Positions 37,185-48,694 of a DNA stretch of 64,000 bases are shown piece after piece. Source of the stretch: Zantedeschia hybrid cultivar (lineage: Eukaryota; Streptophyta; Magnoliopsida; Alismatales; Araceae); contig JARZZO010000011.1 in NCBI GenBank assembly GCA_030544215.1, positions 6,372,001-6,436,000 on the forward strand. The letters run 5' to 3'. Under the pieces are notes generated by a model. It was given only the letters and a program-made list of their open reading frames with translations, made no database searches and was not told where the DNA came from. Position 1 is the stretch's first letter. The number at the start of each line of letters is the position of its first letter. Both the position numbers and the translations under genes were made by a program.

Positions 37185-38893
37185 CTAGAAAGCAAGGATG
37201 AGCAGGGACACCCAAGCAGCTGCAAGCACAGTTCCACAGCCCCATAAGCTCTTCTTGGAGACGGCACTGCTTTTGGAGTGAGGCTTGCCTGAAAAAGCAG
37301 TAATTCAAAGACAAACAATTTGTCAGACAACATTTATAGGAAAAGAATTCAAAGTATATGCTATCTTGAACCAGTTTTGAGTTCCCAATTAGTCCGATCA
37401 GAGTAGATATGCAGTCCATTTGATAATTTTCTATTAAGAAAAATGTTGATGAAAGAAGATTTGAGATTTATTTTGATGATAAGCTTTTGATTTTTGTAAC
37501 GATGGACAATGAAAAATAAATCTATCCGCAAACAGAAATTCCTCGGTTCACCTTGTGATGCAGATGGACCGCCTGCGGGAGCTGCACTTGAGGTCCCTGC
37601 AAGAGATATTCGAGGTTGATTAGAGAAAAGCTGCTCAAGGTTCTAATATTTGTAATTAAGAGAACTAGGAAACAGATTAGTGGAGAAAATGGGAGGAATT
37701 AATGGGTGGACGGGTTCACATTTTATATTAGAAATGAGTAATACTTGCTGCACCGATGGGGCAAATTGTATGGCTGCAGCAGCAGTATTTTTTTTTTTGT
37801 AAGGTCAGTCTCACTATGGTTGACACCTTTTGTATCGGCTGATCTCTTATCGGACGACTCCAAAAAATCTAAAAAATAAAAAATCAAATTGTTCATTGAG
37901 TTCGATTTTTTATTTTTCAGATTTTTTTGAGTTATCCAATGGAAGATTGGCCTGTACAGATGTGTCGACCATGATGAAGCCGACCTAAGAAAAAAATAAA
38001 AATAAAAAAATTAAGCTGCACCTTGTGCAGTGGGGTAACTTATTGCACGGCATGTATTACTCATTACAAATTGGTCTAAGGGAGAGCAAGAGGAATATTT
38101 GTCTGTATATCTAATATGTTGATAACAAAATTATAGGAACGAAGAGGGATTCTATCTTTTGTCTAATGCGAAAAAAAAGGTTATCCTACCAGATCTTTAT
38201 GGATAATCGTCTGATTATTTGATCAAACAATTCTTTTTAATTAAAGAATCCATATCACAGAAAAGGTGTAACTAAACGGCACTGTAACACCATAACATTT
38301 CTCAAATTTAAGATTTGACTACCCGGCACAACTTGGACAATTTCTCTCTCATCTTTCTTCCTGATGCCAACATTCAACAGCCAACTCTTGTTATCTACCA
38401 AAAATAACTATTAGTTACCCGGGAAATTTCGGAATTTCTACCTGCATTCTGCAAAAACTCCTCGAGGCCAGGACCCTCATTATTTCAAAAATTATTAAAA
38501 TCAGTAAGATCTACTCGGGTGGATTATCGCCTAGCTAGGGATCCCCGTTTTCTTAAATCTTGTCAAAGCATCCCCTCAAACCCCTAACACATGAATCATA
38601 GCAACTTGAAAAATCTTAAAGATAGACATGATGAGGAGAGATGAGATCTTGTGAATATTCTCGTGACCTAAAATGTACCTTAACTCGCATGAGACAGAAA
38701 TGAAACAATCATTTCAGTTCGAACATATGTGCGGTATCTTTTTTCATTTTTGACTTGTAATAGCGACACACTTTAGTCCAGAAATGAGATTTATGAGGGG
38801 GAAAAAAAAAGATTTCATTTCATTACAGAGAGAGAGAGAGAAGCCTAAGATCCGTTAAAAGGTTAGGGTTAACATACCAAGATTTCATTTCCT

Positions 38894-38949
<56 letters not shown>

Positions 38950-39307
38950 CCAAGATCCATTAAAAGGTTAGGGTTTCCATGCCATTGATGCGGTCGCAGA
39001 CGGTAAGGTCGGCCGCGTATTTGCACGCCTTGGGCACCTCCAGCGCCTCCTCCTTGGTGACGTTGAAGGACTTGAGCAGGGCCGCGTCGTTGAAAACCTT
39101 GCACAGGCACGCCGCGTCCGCCTTCAGCGCCTCTGTCAGGGGATTGCAGCAAATCGGTGTCGGCTTCCCGCCGTGCACGAACTGCAGGCACGGCATCAGC
39201 TTCGTCACGCACGACTCCATCCCCTGGCTGCCTCCCTGGCCGAGGGCCATGCAGGCCCACGACAGGAGAAGCAGGGCGGCGCAGATCAGGGAAGGAGCGG
39301 ACGCCAT
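37185..39307 (-). CDS. GPI-anchored non-specific lipid-transfer protein (LTPG type)
   Basis: Three exons on the minus strand, 39307-38983, 37596-37552 and 37288-37185, give 157 residues. The signal peptide (residues 1-23) is followed by the eight-cysteine lipid-transfer fold: C33, C40, C53, C54, C67, C69, C95 and C104. A Ser/Ala/Pro/Gly linker (TSSAAPAGGPSASQ) and a C-terminal hydrophobic tail (VLAAAWVSLLILAF) mark a GPI-anchoring signal. LTPGs act at the plasma membrane and cell wall, often in cuticle or suberin lipid export; the exact role is not shown here. All three exons share phase 1 borders. The intron 1 donor must be GC (38982-38981) to keep this frame; intron 2 is GT-AG. Reading on past the donor gives a stop after 115 residues (38960-38962). 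A TATA-like TATAAATAAA lies 250 bp upstream. Confidence 0.87.
37733..38065. mobile_element. MITE-like element with perfect 12-bp tips, in LTPG intron 1
   Basis: The tips AATGAGTAATAC (37733-37744) and GTATTACTCATT (38054-38065) are perfect inverted copies, extended by 'ttgctgcacc' and 'ttgcacggc'. The interior holds an inverted segment with 'atcggacgactcc' and 'ttatccaatggaagattgg'. Related to 9915, 44721, 50092 and 60481. Confidence 0.75.
38818..38985 (-). repeat. Tandem duplication of the LTPG exon 1 donor region (105-bp period)
   Basis: On the minus strand, 'aatggcatggaaaccctaac' at the exon 1 end is repeated 105 bp downstream as 'cttggtatgttaaccctaac'. Each is followed by 'cttttaa', 'ggatctt', a CT tract and 'gaaatgaaatc'. 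A long (AG)n tract lies at 38895-38947. The downstream copy has a consensus GT donor (38877-38876). Confidence 0.8.
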
Positions 39308-39360
39308 CGCTATCAGTCTGTGGTGCAGCAACACGAGAGAAAGAGAGAGAGAGAGAACCA

Positions 39361-39470
39361 AACTAGGAATGTGTTTTGATGGGGTGGGGGGATTCCTTCC
39401 TTGCTCTCGTTTACCAACTAGGAATGTGTTTTGGTGGGGTGGGGGGATCCTTGCTCTCCTTTATGTTTTG
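39361..39470 (-). repeat. Tandem duplication in LTPG 5' leader region
   Basis: 'actaggaatgtgttttg', 'tggggtggggggat' and 'ccttgctctc' occur twice in the same order, about 54 bp apart, between the putative TATA box and the ATG. Confidence 0.85.
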
Positions 39471-39556
39471 TTCGCTGGAGTCTGGAGATACATATACAAG
39501 GAAGATAAGAAGGTATACGCGTCTGTTACCGTGGGTGCGTGCACGTTGCTTGCCCA

Positions 39557-39566
39557 TTTATTTATA
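39557..39566 (-). promoter_or_regulatory. Putative TATA box of the LTPG gene
   Basis: Minus-strand TATAAATAAA, 250 bp upstream of the ATG. It is embedded between duplicated tracts. Position-based inference only. Confidence 0.45.
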
Positions 39567-39590
39567 GAAGGATAGAGGGATAACACACAC

Positions 39591-39594
<4 letters not shown>

Positions 39595-39635
<41 letters not shown>

Positions 39636-39698
39636 GGATAACAGATACAACCAGGGAGAGGGAGTAAAGGATAGAAGGATAACAGATGGAACCAGAGA

Positions 39699-39736
<38 letters not shown>

Positions 39737-39805
39737 TAACAGATACAACCAGAGAGAGGGAGTAAAGGATAGAAGGATAACAGATGGAACTAGAGAGAGA
39801 GAGAT
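39595..39805. repeat. GA microsatellites and 98-bp tandem repeat upstream of LTPG
   Basis: A (GA)n tract (39595-39629) precedes two units in which 'ataacagatacaaccag' recurs at 39638 and 39736 (period 98 bp). Each unit also contains a shorter internal repeat 'ggataacagat'. Located just upstream of the putative core promoter. Confidence 0.85.
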
Positions 39806-42124
39806 CCGGATCTTGCTGTTTCGATGGTGCGGACCCCTTTTGAACCGGGGAAGCAACAGGCTAACTGATGCTGAGGAAAAGTTGAGGAGGACAAGCTTGG
39901 CAGTTGCTCCGGTTTCGGACAGGCAAAGTTGTCATGACTCATGAGTAGGATTTTTACACCTGCCAGAAGAAGAGGCTTGTATTTTTCATTTTGAAATAAT
40001 TTCATCTGTCAAAATCTCAAAAGTTTCGTGCTTACTTACGGATTATCTTAATACTCTTCTAGTGTGTAATAACATTTTGAGATTACCATGGCAATGGCGT
40101 ATTTAATTATCCGCATAAACATTTCATATATGTCACTAAAATGGCATATATATTTGACACATTACTTTGCAAGGATGTGTAAGATAATGTGCAAGTAGGC
40201 ATGCACGCCTTTGGAATTTAACGGACAAGAGTGGTTAATGTGAAATTACCCCTTCATTTTCTCTATTTTTCAGGCCAGCTGACTAAAGATGATGAATGAT
40301 ATAGATTAAAGAAGGAAATCGGAAAGGGGGAGTGCAAGAAATAATTAATGTTTGAATGCCAATTAGTGATCCTTTTTTTTGGCAAGCGAAATAAAATAGC
40401 TTCCGTATACATAAGATTTCACAGCTGTTTCATTCACCATTAATACATATATCTCCTTCAAATGGAACTCCTTGTCTTAAATTTAACCCAAGTTGTTAGG
40501 ACATTGGGTCACGCTGTTTCTGTTGCTGTGAAGAATCCAACAGAATTGGAACTCAACACCTCAAGTGAGTAGTTGGAGTCATCCTCTGACTGTTTCAACA
40601 TGGGCGTGGCACCTGTTAGGAGCTGCAGTAGCCAACGATATTGGACAAAATAGAAGAAGAAGAGAAAGAGGGGGAAGAAGGAATCAATCTCACAAGAACA
40701 CATAAGTTACGTGGTTTGGAGGTGATGTGTCTTCTTGCATCCACGGCCGCAGTAAAGTTTTACCATCAAATTTGGCACATTACAATGAGAAGAAACGTCC
40801 TTTAAATACCCAGGAGATTAGGGCATCCCTAAGGGTCTGTTTGGTTATACCTAAAACATAATCGGAGGAAAATGATTTTGTATTTTTTTTTACAAATAAA
40901 CTCTTATAATCTTTCAATATTACAAATAAATCTTTCTTATCGAACTATTTATATATAAATCTCCACAATCTTCAAATATTTATTAAAAAATCCTTGCGGT
41001 TAACAAACGGTGACAATAGTAGATATGTCATAGAATATTCCGTCTTTTCCTAACATCCGACACCCTTGTGGTTAAAGCTTAACTATAGTTAAATAAGAAG
41101 ATCATCTAATGAAATGCCAAAGGATAGAACGGCAAGAGCATTTTTGCGATAATTGACATGCAACAAGGCTATTGGAAGTAATGTACGTAAAAATAAGAAA
41201 AATAAAAATGTAAATTCATTTCTAATTACAGGTACACATGTAATTGTACATGCGGGTCCATGCATCCACAGCCGCAGGGTTCAACTTCGGGAACCCTCTC
41301 TGGCTTCTTGTGCATGCATGCTCACCATGCGGCACCTTAATCTCAATTAGGAGAAATTCTTACTATAATCTTCTTCAGTACAATTATTGATACATTAGGT
41401 TGATCAGGTGGTACGCATCATTTAAATTGGATCTCATAGTAAAATGACCTTTTTCTTGGTCTCACCCCACTTTTCACATAGGTCCCGTAAGTGAAATATT
41501 TATTTGAAGAATTAAAAGTACTTGCTTCTGCAACATTTTCTTGGAGATTACAGTATAATCTCCATTCAATCAAGTTAACAGGGAGGTGCACAGTTACTGT
41601 ACTGTTTCACAAGGTGCTGTTTGCTTTTATTTCTTCTCCAACATTAACTTTATATCTATTTAGGTGCCAAATAAGGAACCTTTACACAAAATATATACAC
41701 ATCTTCGGTTTAAAACATCAAGAGGCTTTCACACACGCACACGATTCTCTAGAAAGATTTATTCTAAAAGCACTTGGTTTTAACAATAATTGGTGCTTTA
41801 AAGATTTGTGTCCCATCGCCCCAAGCCCACGCATGCAAACATGTCATGCAATGGCTAACAATATTAATGCATTTTGCCTTGTAATAATTAAATATTACCA
41901 GTTGTGAGAAATGGGTATCGTTCATTCATTTGGCTACTATCTTTCAAATAGAAAAACTTTAACTGGTCGATGGGTTTCTTTACGCAGCAAATTGAGACTG
42001 CCGTAGAGCCAATTAAACAGAGTTAGCCTTCTTTGATGGGTTAGAATATGCATTTCAAACGCATGGTAAGGAATAGCTCATGCACTAAGACCGATCGGAT
42101 TATTGTAATTAGGGACATGAATCC
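39806..42124. other. Gene-free spacer
   Basis: AT-rich. A 138-codon open frame at 41491-41907 shows no recognisable family. 40500-40720 is a GC-neutral patch without a supported gene. Confidence 0.4.
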
Positions 42125-43263
42125 TAATGCGGCAGAATCCGATTCGGCCCATAGAAGCAGGCCCAAACCCCACTGAGCCCAACAGCGGCAGTACCAGGCC
42201 CTCCGGGAGCCTTCGGCCCGTCAGCGGCCCAGTAGCCTTCGGCCCATAAGCGGCACCCTCGCTCCCGGCCCAACAGGCTTCAGCCCGTCAGCGGCCCACC
42301 AGCCTGCGGCCCGGGAGCAACACTGCAGCCCAGGGACCAGCAGGTTTCGGCCCATCAGCGGCCCAACCCCCTTCGGCCCGGTAGCCGAGTCCGGCCCACT
42401 CCGGTGGCGGATCAGACGCTATGGCGGTTTGTCAGTAAGCCTCCTTTAGTCCTATATCGGCTGCCACCGTTAACCACCCACTATCCTCCGCTATAAATAT
42501 CCTGCTATTTGTACCCAAGGGGGTGGTGGGAAAAACGGATGCCTCACCAAGCTTCCGAGACCCCTTAAAGGACTTCTGTCCGGATAGCGTTATAGCTACT
42601 CTTTCTTTCTTTCTAAATCGAATCTTCTTCAGGAGCTAACTTGACCGTCGGAGGGAGTTCCCCAGGGCTGACGCCCGGGACTCCTGCTGACTGGTTCTTC
42701 TTCTTCTTTCCCTCCTGCAGGGGCTCGGTTCGAATCATCGCCGACCTCCCCGAGTCGGTCTCGGCCGCCGACCTCGGATTCCTCTCCCTGGTCTCGACGC
42801 CGAACGCCGGCTGCCCCAAGCCAGGAGGCTCGGTCTCGCGCTGAAGTAGCCTTCGGACTCGCTGTCCGAGGGCAGTCTCGTCAGCTGCCCTGCGTCAGGA
42901 GGCTCGGCCTCGCGCTGAAGGTAGCTCCGGACCCCCTGGTCGGAGAGCGAGCCGTCCCCCCGTCCGATCTCGGACTTTCCGGCTCCTGCTCCGACGCTCG
43001 TCGACCACTCGGCCGAGAGAAGCTCCTGCTCGCGCCGCGCCTTCGTCCGCCGAAGGAGCAGCGGCTCACTATCCAAGAGCAGCTCCGGCGGCAGATCGCG
43101 CCCCCCGCGGGTGGATCCATTTCATCCCGAGAAGCCCCGTCTTCGCCCCGTCGCGGATACCCGTCGGGTCCCCCTGTCACCGTTCGATCCGGACCGGCTC
43201 CGGATCCTCTTTTTCCGGATCCCCGTTTGCGGGATCCGGTCGTGATAGATCCAGTCTACATCA
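42125..43263 (-). mobile_element. Solo LTR (family A), reverse orientation, 1139 bp, perfect target duplication
   Basis: Read on the minus strand it begins TGATGTAGAC and ends GAATCTGCCGCATTA-like sequence. It matches the 12915-13819 LTR in reverse ('ggcagaatccgattcggccc' at the + strand left end; 'gatccggtcgtgatag' near the right end). The flanks are AATCC on both sides (42120-42124 and 43264-43268). The left tip is TAATG instead of TGATG, a one-base decay. No internal domain remains. A promoter-like 'ctataaat' lies at about 42491. Confidence 0.87.
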
Positions 43264-43268
43264 AATCC

Positions 43269-44720
43269 TTTTCTAGAGAAATTAATTAATTTTCTTTGCG
43301 TGGTGGGTTGATATCATGCGTAAGATCACCTGGGCAAAAAAATTGAGTCCATTATCTATTCGAGATGTGCCGGACCCGCAATTTAAAGTCTGAGCGTGTT
43401 AATGGTAAAGTCCGATAGATGTTAAGTAGATAGAAAGAACAATTATTTTTATATAGTACTGTTTATATCAATGATGTTATTATGTGTATATTTACTGTAC
43501 ATGCTTAATTATATATATCAAGCATACTATGTAACTACTAGATGATAATGCAATATTCTCTCAATAGAAAAAAGAAAATGCTCCGTACTGTGCTTCCTAA
43601 AGAATCTCATACATATGAACACTACATCATAAAACTCATATTTCCAAGATGCCTTCAATATCTATCATGTTCTCACTATAAGTTCTTATAACGCTTTAAT
43701 GTAGATTAATCAATACTTGATTTAAGTGTTACAATAAATGTTTCCACCTCTAATATAGAGATGTGTTCTACATAAGAACATTTTTAATTTACGTTAAAAA
43801 AAAAACATATAGTTGGATATAGCTATACTTCTTAGGATGATATGGTGCCTAGCTACAACACCCAAAAATTCACAAGGATAAGAGCCAGCTATGAGAAGAG
43901 GACTTATAAAAAAGGAAAAAAATAAAAAAAAGTTGTTCGAACATGCTTGTTTTATCAAAATCGAACTGTGTCACTTTCTTATATGTATGTATGTATGTAT
44001 AACACTATACCTAAAACTTTTTGATGGTTTTCATAAAGTTCTTAAGGAATTCACTAGTGAGATTGAGCAGGCTGAAAGTTTGAGTAATATATATTGGGCA
44101 TAGATATGACTCTAGAAAAGTGGGCTTGGGCCAAGCTGGACTTGATACTTCCTAGTGGATTTGAGCTTGAATTTTATTAAGCCCGGTTTGAGCATAACTC
44201 AATAGGGAATACTTGATGCACTGACCCGGGTTCATCGTTCAATCTGTTAAATCGGGCAGCTACATCAGGGATGCAATTTTTTTTATTTTTCATTCTAAAA
44301 ATTTAGGAGGCATTCATACTGTCAAATTTTTGATTGGACAGTTGCCACTAGAATCCCGCTAGATGCAATCGGACGGCACTGCAATGCAGTGCGGCCGTGT
44401 TGCCCTATGCCCCAGCCTCTAAAATCATCCAATTGACTGTTATAACCCTCAAATTCAAATATAACCTACAATCATGCCCCACATATATATGTTCTCAGGC
44501 GTTCTGAGAATATTCTTGGCATTGTAAACCAAAATAATATATTCCATTTTTGCATCTTTAACATTTATTCAGAAAACTCTTTCACCCTCTTTCCCATTTT
44601 CCCATTGTTAGGGTATTTGCAGTTTCATAGTTGAATTATTAACAGAACAGCAATTAAGCTTAACGACAAGTTTACCAGGGTAAAAATACTATACATTTCC
44701 TATCAATATACTAGATTTTA
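43269..44720. other. Gene-free spacer
   Basis: AT-rich sequence without supported genes. A short tetranucleotide run 'tatgtatgtatgtatgtat' lies near 43981-44000. Confidence 0.45.
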
Positions 44721-45035
44721 AATGAGTAATACTTGTTGCACTGTCCACGAGCAGGCAGCCGCCCAATCTAGGTTGATTAGATGGCTGCAGCAGTAGTATT
44801 TTTTTTTTTTTTTTTCTAAGTTGGCGTTGGCCCTATCATGTTCGACACATTTATACAATCTGATTGTCAATCGAACGATTCAAAAAAATTGAAAAATGAA
44901 AAATCAAACTGTTCATTGACCCAGGTTTTTTATTTTTCAGATTTTTTTGGATTGTCTGATGGGTGATTGAATTGTACGGATGTGTCGGACATGATGAGGT
45001 CAACCTAAAAAAATTAAAAAAAATAAAACAAATGT
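44721..45035. mobile_element. MITE-like element, left tip AATGAGTAATAC, right tip lost
   Basis: It opens with the same 12-bp tip as 37733-38065 and follows it through the interior ('ggctgcagcagtagtattt', 'atttttcagattttttt', 'tgtgtcggacatgatgagg'). The right tip is missing. Confidence 0.65.
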
Positions 45036-46498
45036 ATAGGCAAAAACTCTAAAGCGGCAAATAATCTATCCAGCAACGCCACAGTGTACAAGCCTTAATT
45101 ATATGCGGACTTCTATATTTTAAGAAATATATAGCGCAAATTGCAAGCTGAACACAAATCTTAGAAGAATAAAATTATTGGATGGGCAGAAAGGGTGAAT
45201 TAAAGAAGAGAACAACAATCGCGTTTGGAGTATATGATTCCTTAGGTGGCTTTATGATGATAGCTAGCCTTCGATTTGTATGCATGAAAAATTGAAGTGT
45301 TTCTAACTTGATTTCATTCTACGGTGAAAATGATCCTCTCAAATGGGAAAGTCTGGTTTTGGTAGTTTTTTCAAAGGAACTTTAGAATTTTTGTTGAATG
45401 AACTTGACTGAAGTAGCTTAAGGCTTTGAAGATGAGCTTTGAGTTGGAGAATTAAGATCATCAAAGTCTCAGAGGCAAAAGGAAAAAGCAAGAGCTTGCT
45501 AGGCCTCATGTGAGGTCTTTAGAGATAGGAGGAGCTTGGTAAGGGAGGCAATGAACCAGCGCACTCGCTGACCTTCCTTTGTCGAGAGTGTAGTATAGGC
45601 AGGGTAAGGACCCAGAGTTTGCAGCTGCATCAACATGAGGAAGGAATATTGGAGGAGAGGGATCGGGGTCGTTAACAACGTCGGTGGCAGATCTAACTTA
45701 TTGTGGCCATGTGACTTTACTAAATTTTGTAAAATTTACAAAAGTCTACTAGCTTGATCTATTAGAGTGACTGATTTTTGTAAAATTCATGAATGTACCT
45801 ATTAGAATGATCCCGCTGATCCACTAATTTCTGTTCAATAGAATGACCTCACTGACTCACTATCCAAGTGACACTACTCAACAAAATTTCTTTGTCCGCT
45901 ACTTAGGCGATTGTTGCTATAGAGGAGAGGAAAAAATTAACTAAATGCCGCCCAACACAATGAGTAGTTGCTCTGGATCAATTTCAGAGGAAGAATATGC
46001 AGCACTCTGGTGAAGGGTGAGGAACATAGGGAAGCAGACTAAGGGTCGATGGCGGCCATACGTGGAAAGGAGGGGATGCATGATCTGGGCTGTGAAGTGG
46101 GTGATTCTGATACCATGTGAACTTACACAGGTGTTTGGGTCAGGATCCTCCTCCTCTAATGATGGGGGAGATCTATGATATATAATATAGAAGTATTACG
46201 AAATGGATACACACATCAACATGGTAACAAGTGATTGTTACAGAAGATAAAGCATGTATAGGTGAGACACGTCAGCTCAGGTACGTTGCACCAGCACTAG
46301 ATGGCAGGGCCTTCGAGGTGTGCCTGGAGTATTTCTGCTGGGATGATGATTCCTTATCCTTAACAAGTGACAGGAGCATTAAGGAAATTAAAGAGCAAGG
46401 GACTGGTCTTGTCTCAGCATCTTCAGGACGTCTTATTATTTGCCTAACAAGAAGAATTAAGTTACAAGATCAAGAAGAGTGATGTAAGAAACCATTAT
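45036..46498. other. Spacer and probable MYB 3' UTR
   Basis: No gene recognised. An 83-codon + strand open frame at 46231-46482 directly abuts the MYB stop on the opposite strand. It looks like chance in the MYB 3' UTR. Confidence 0.45.
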
Positions 46499-47787
46499 TC
46501 ACAGGAGTGCAAATCTCCAATAGTCTTCTTCTAACACGTTCATATGATAGTTGCTGAAGGGGTCCATGGCTAATTTGCCATCAGTGTCATCACATATCAG
46601 ATCCCAGGCAGTGATGTCATCCAAATCCCACGAGTAGGATTCTGTCCACTCCAAGGATGGGAGCTGGGATTCTTCGGTCGAAGAGTTCGGTGATGTGGAG
46701 GAGGAAGACGTTGACATAGAAGTGGTGGTGGATGCAGATGGGATTATGACCTCGTCATGTAGAATCATGGGCTCTTTATCTTCTTCTTCTTCCTCCTTTG
46801 TCGAGTCTAGAGGCTGCTGAGGGGTCTCTACTTCCACAAGGGCTTGGCCATTCAGAAGTGGTAATTGTTCTTCTTGGTGTTGCTCTTGTCCTCTCTCACC
46901 ATCATTGCTTGAATTGATGGGCTGGTGAGTCAGTGGGTCGATTCCCAGCTTCTTCAGCTTCTTCTTGATGTAGGTGTTCCAGTGGTTCTTTATCTCATTG
47001 TCTGTTCTACCTGGAAGTTGAGCCGCAATCTTGGACCATCTGCAAAGGAAAAGAGGATTCCACTGAGTTATTTGGGTCATATTCCTAAACGGTGAAACCT
47101 TTCGGATTCTGGAATTACTAGTTTTAAAAGGAATATTACAACCTTCAACCATGAAAATAAAAAATAAAAAATCAATGATCCGTTTTTAAGTTGTTGACAC
47201 TGACTAAAATAATCCAGGGGTTTCAGTGTCTGACATAAATCGCGACCCAGAAAAATCTCTGAAGACTTCACTACTGTTGCACTAGAAATCCAAGTGAAAT
47301 GAGAGAGAGCTAGGAAACCTGTTGCCAAGTTTGGCATGGAGGTCGATGACAACTTGCTCCTCGAACTCTGACAGCAAGCCTCTCTTCAGGTCGGGCCTGA
47401 GATAATTAGTCCACCTTAGCCTGCAGCTCTTCCCACACCTCAGCAGACCTGAAAGAAAACATAAAATTAACTCCTCCGACCAAGATTTATCATATGCGTG
47501 CCTGTGATTGTGCAATATCCTCTATAGAAACTCCCATAAGTTGATTCTAGCGAATCCACTCCAAACCAATAAACACAAGAAACTTGATTGATACCTAGAC
47601 AAATGGGATGGATCAACAGACACAGACGTGTGGGGGAGAGTGCAACCACAGTACCTGCAAGCTTGGGGACGGCCCTCCAGCAGCATTGCCCATGGGTGCG
47701 GATGAAGCTGATGAGCTTCCTGTCCTCTTCAGCTGTCCATGGCCCCTTCTTCAGCCCCACCTTGTCACAGCATGGCCGCCTCCCCAT
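46499..47787 (-). CDS. R2R3-MYB transcription factor, MYB20/42/43/85 type
   Basis: Three exons (47787-47655, 47448-47319, 47039-46499) encode 267 residues. The 130-bp second exon is the classic R2R3-MYB exon 2. R2 covers about 14-64 with W17, W37 and W57; R3 about 67-115 with F73, W89 and W108. The N-terminus MGRRPCCDKVGLKKGPWTAE and the stretch KKLGIDPLTHQPI after R3 fit the MYB20/42/43/85 group, which activates lignin and phenylalanine-supply genes in secondary wall formation. The R3 bHLH-interaction motif is not satisfied (R88 where Leu is needed). The C-terminal half is acidic with Ser/Thr and Glu runs (likely activation region) and Trp-rich segments near the end. Minus-strand CTATAAAAGGG at 47965-47975 and a CT tract at 47910-47938 precede the start. 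Group assignment is inferred from the DNA-binding domain. Confidence 0.92.
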
Positions 47788-47905
47788 TCTCTCCTCCCTC
47801 TCTGTCTACAATCTCCAACTCAGACCCAGCTCAGGACCTGCACACCGTCGATACAGAGTTCACAAGGAGAGCAACATAGAAAGAGATAGAGGACACGAGT
47901 ATGGA

Positions 47906-47909
<4 letters not shown>

Positions 47910-47938
<29 letters not shown>
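47910..47938. repeat. (GA/CT)n microsatellite in probable MYB 5' UTR
   Basis: About 14 GA units on the + strand, CT on the MYB sense strand, about 25-30 bp downstream of the putative TATA box. Confidence 0.9.
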
Positions 47939-47940
<2 letters not shown>

Positions 47941-47964
47941 CAGAGCGGCACTCTCACCACCTTC

Positions 47965-47975
47965 CCTTTTATAGA
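47965..47975 (-). promoter_or_regulatory. Putative TATA box of the MYB gene
   Basis: Minus-strand CTATAAAAGGG, a near-consensus plant TATA box, about 180 bp upstream of the ATG. Confidence 0.65.
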
Positions 47976-48370
47976 CTGGAGTGCACTTGGGAACGCAAGC
48001 GAGTCGCACGTGTGGGGTCGGCCTTGGCAAACGCCACGTCGGCTGACCGACGTCTGAGGGCTCTCCTTCGTTTGCTTCCCTCGTGTCAATTGTTGGGAAC
48101 GGATCCTCAACGCTCTTTTATCTCTGCTACAAATCTACTGTACTATATATCAAAAGCTCCAAATTCTGATGTCTCTAAGTTTTATGATAAAGTTGGCTTA
48201 ATTGATTTCTATAGAATCTTGTGTGAGTACATTATTGTTACTGTGTACCTCAAAACACACGAAAGAAAGGGGTAAATTGAGTCATTTGATCTTGACATAT
48301 AATAAGACTATATTCTATTGTTATCACCAATTGGAGATTACTTTAATTTTATAATTCGGATATCGAAAGC

Positions 48371-48562
48371 TGTTTCGTAACCGGATAGGATAGGCCCGAA
48401 ATAGGATGGCTCTTCTGAAGACATGCCTTATTTGACTATAGTAAGTCAGATCTCTTACTCCGCAATTGGATAGGTTATTTGGAGAATAAGTTGAATAATT
48501 AAGTCATTTAATTAAATTGTAGAATTATTTATTCCGTCTTATTCCATCGTAACCTAAACAAT
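48371..48562. mobile_element. Short TIR element, relative of the LC8 intron element
   Basis: The left part 'tgtttcgtaaccggatagg' and right part 'ttccatcgtaacctaaacaa' are inverted copies. 'ataggcccgaaatagg' resembles 'ataggcccggaatagg' in the 31174 element. About 190 bp, non-coding. Confidence 0.5.
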
Positions 48563-48694
48563 ATTCAACTTAAACTACCTCCTGTTTCAACATAAACAAT
48601 CTAGAAGAAGCAATTCTGCAAAGTCATCCAGTCGACAAACTATCTATATACCTTATAAGAAGCTAGACAGCAGATCACTCTTCCTTAATTGATC

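Noticed and set aside
39461..39856. 131-codon minus-strand frame of Leu/Ser repeats
   Set aside because: Produced by GA/CT microsatellites and tandem repeats upstream of the LTPG gene.
41491..41907. 138-codon open frame in AT-rich spacer
   Set aside because: No recognised family, no promoter or splice context, and composition like the surrounding spacer.
42641..43180. Long open frames on both strands (67-113 codons)
   Set aside because: Inside the reverse-oriented solo LTR 42125-43263; no conserved domain.
46231..46482. 83-codon plus-strand frame
   Set aside because: Lies in the likely 3' UTR of the minus-strand MYB gene and has no recognisable domain.
47588..47974. 128-codon plus-strand frame containing Glu/Arg repeats
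   Set aside because: Antisense to MYB exon 1 and its leader; the repeat part is the GA microsatellite.
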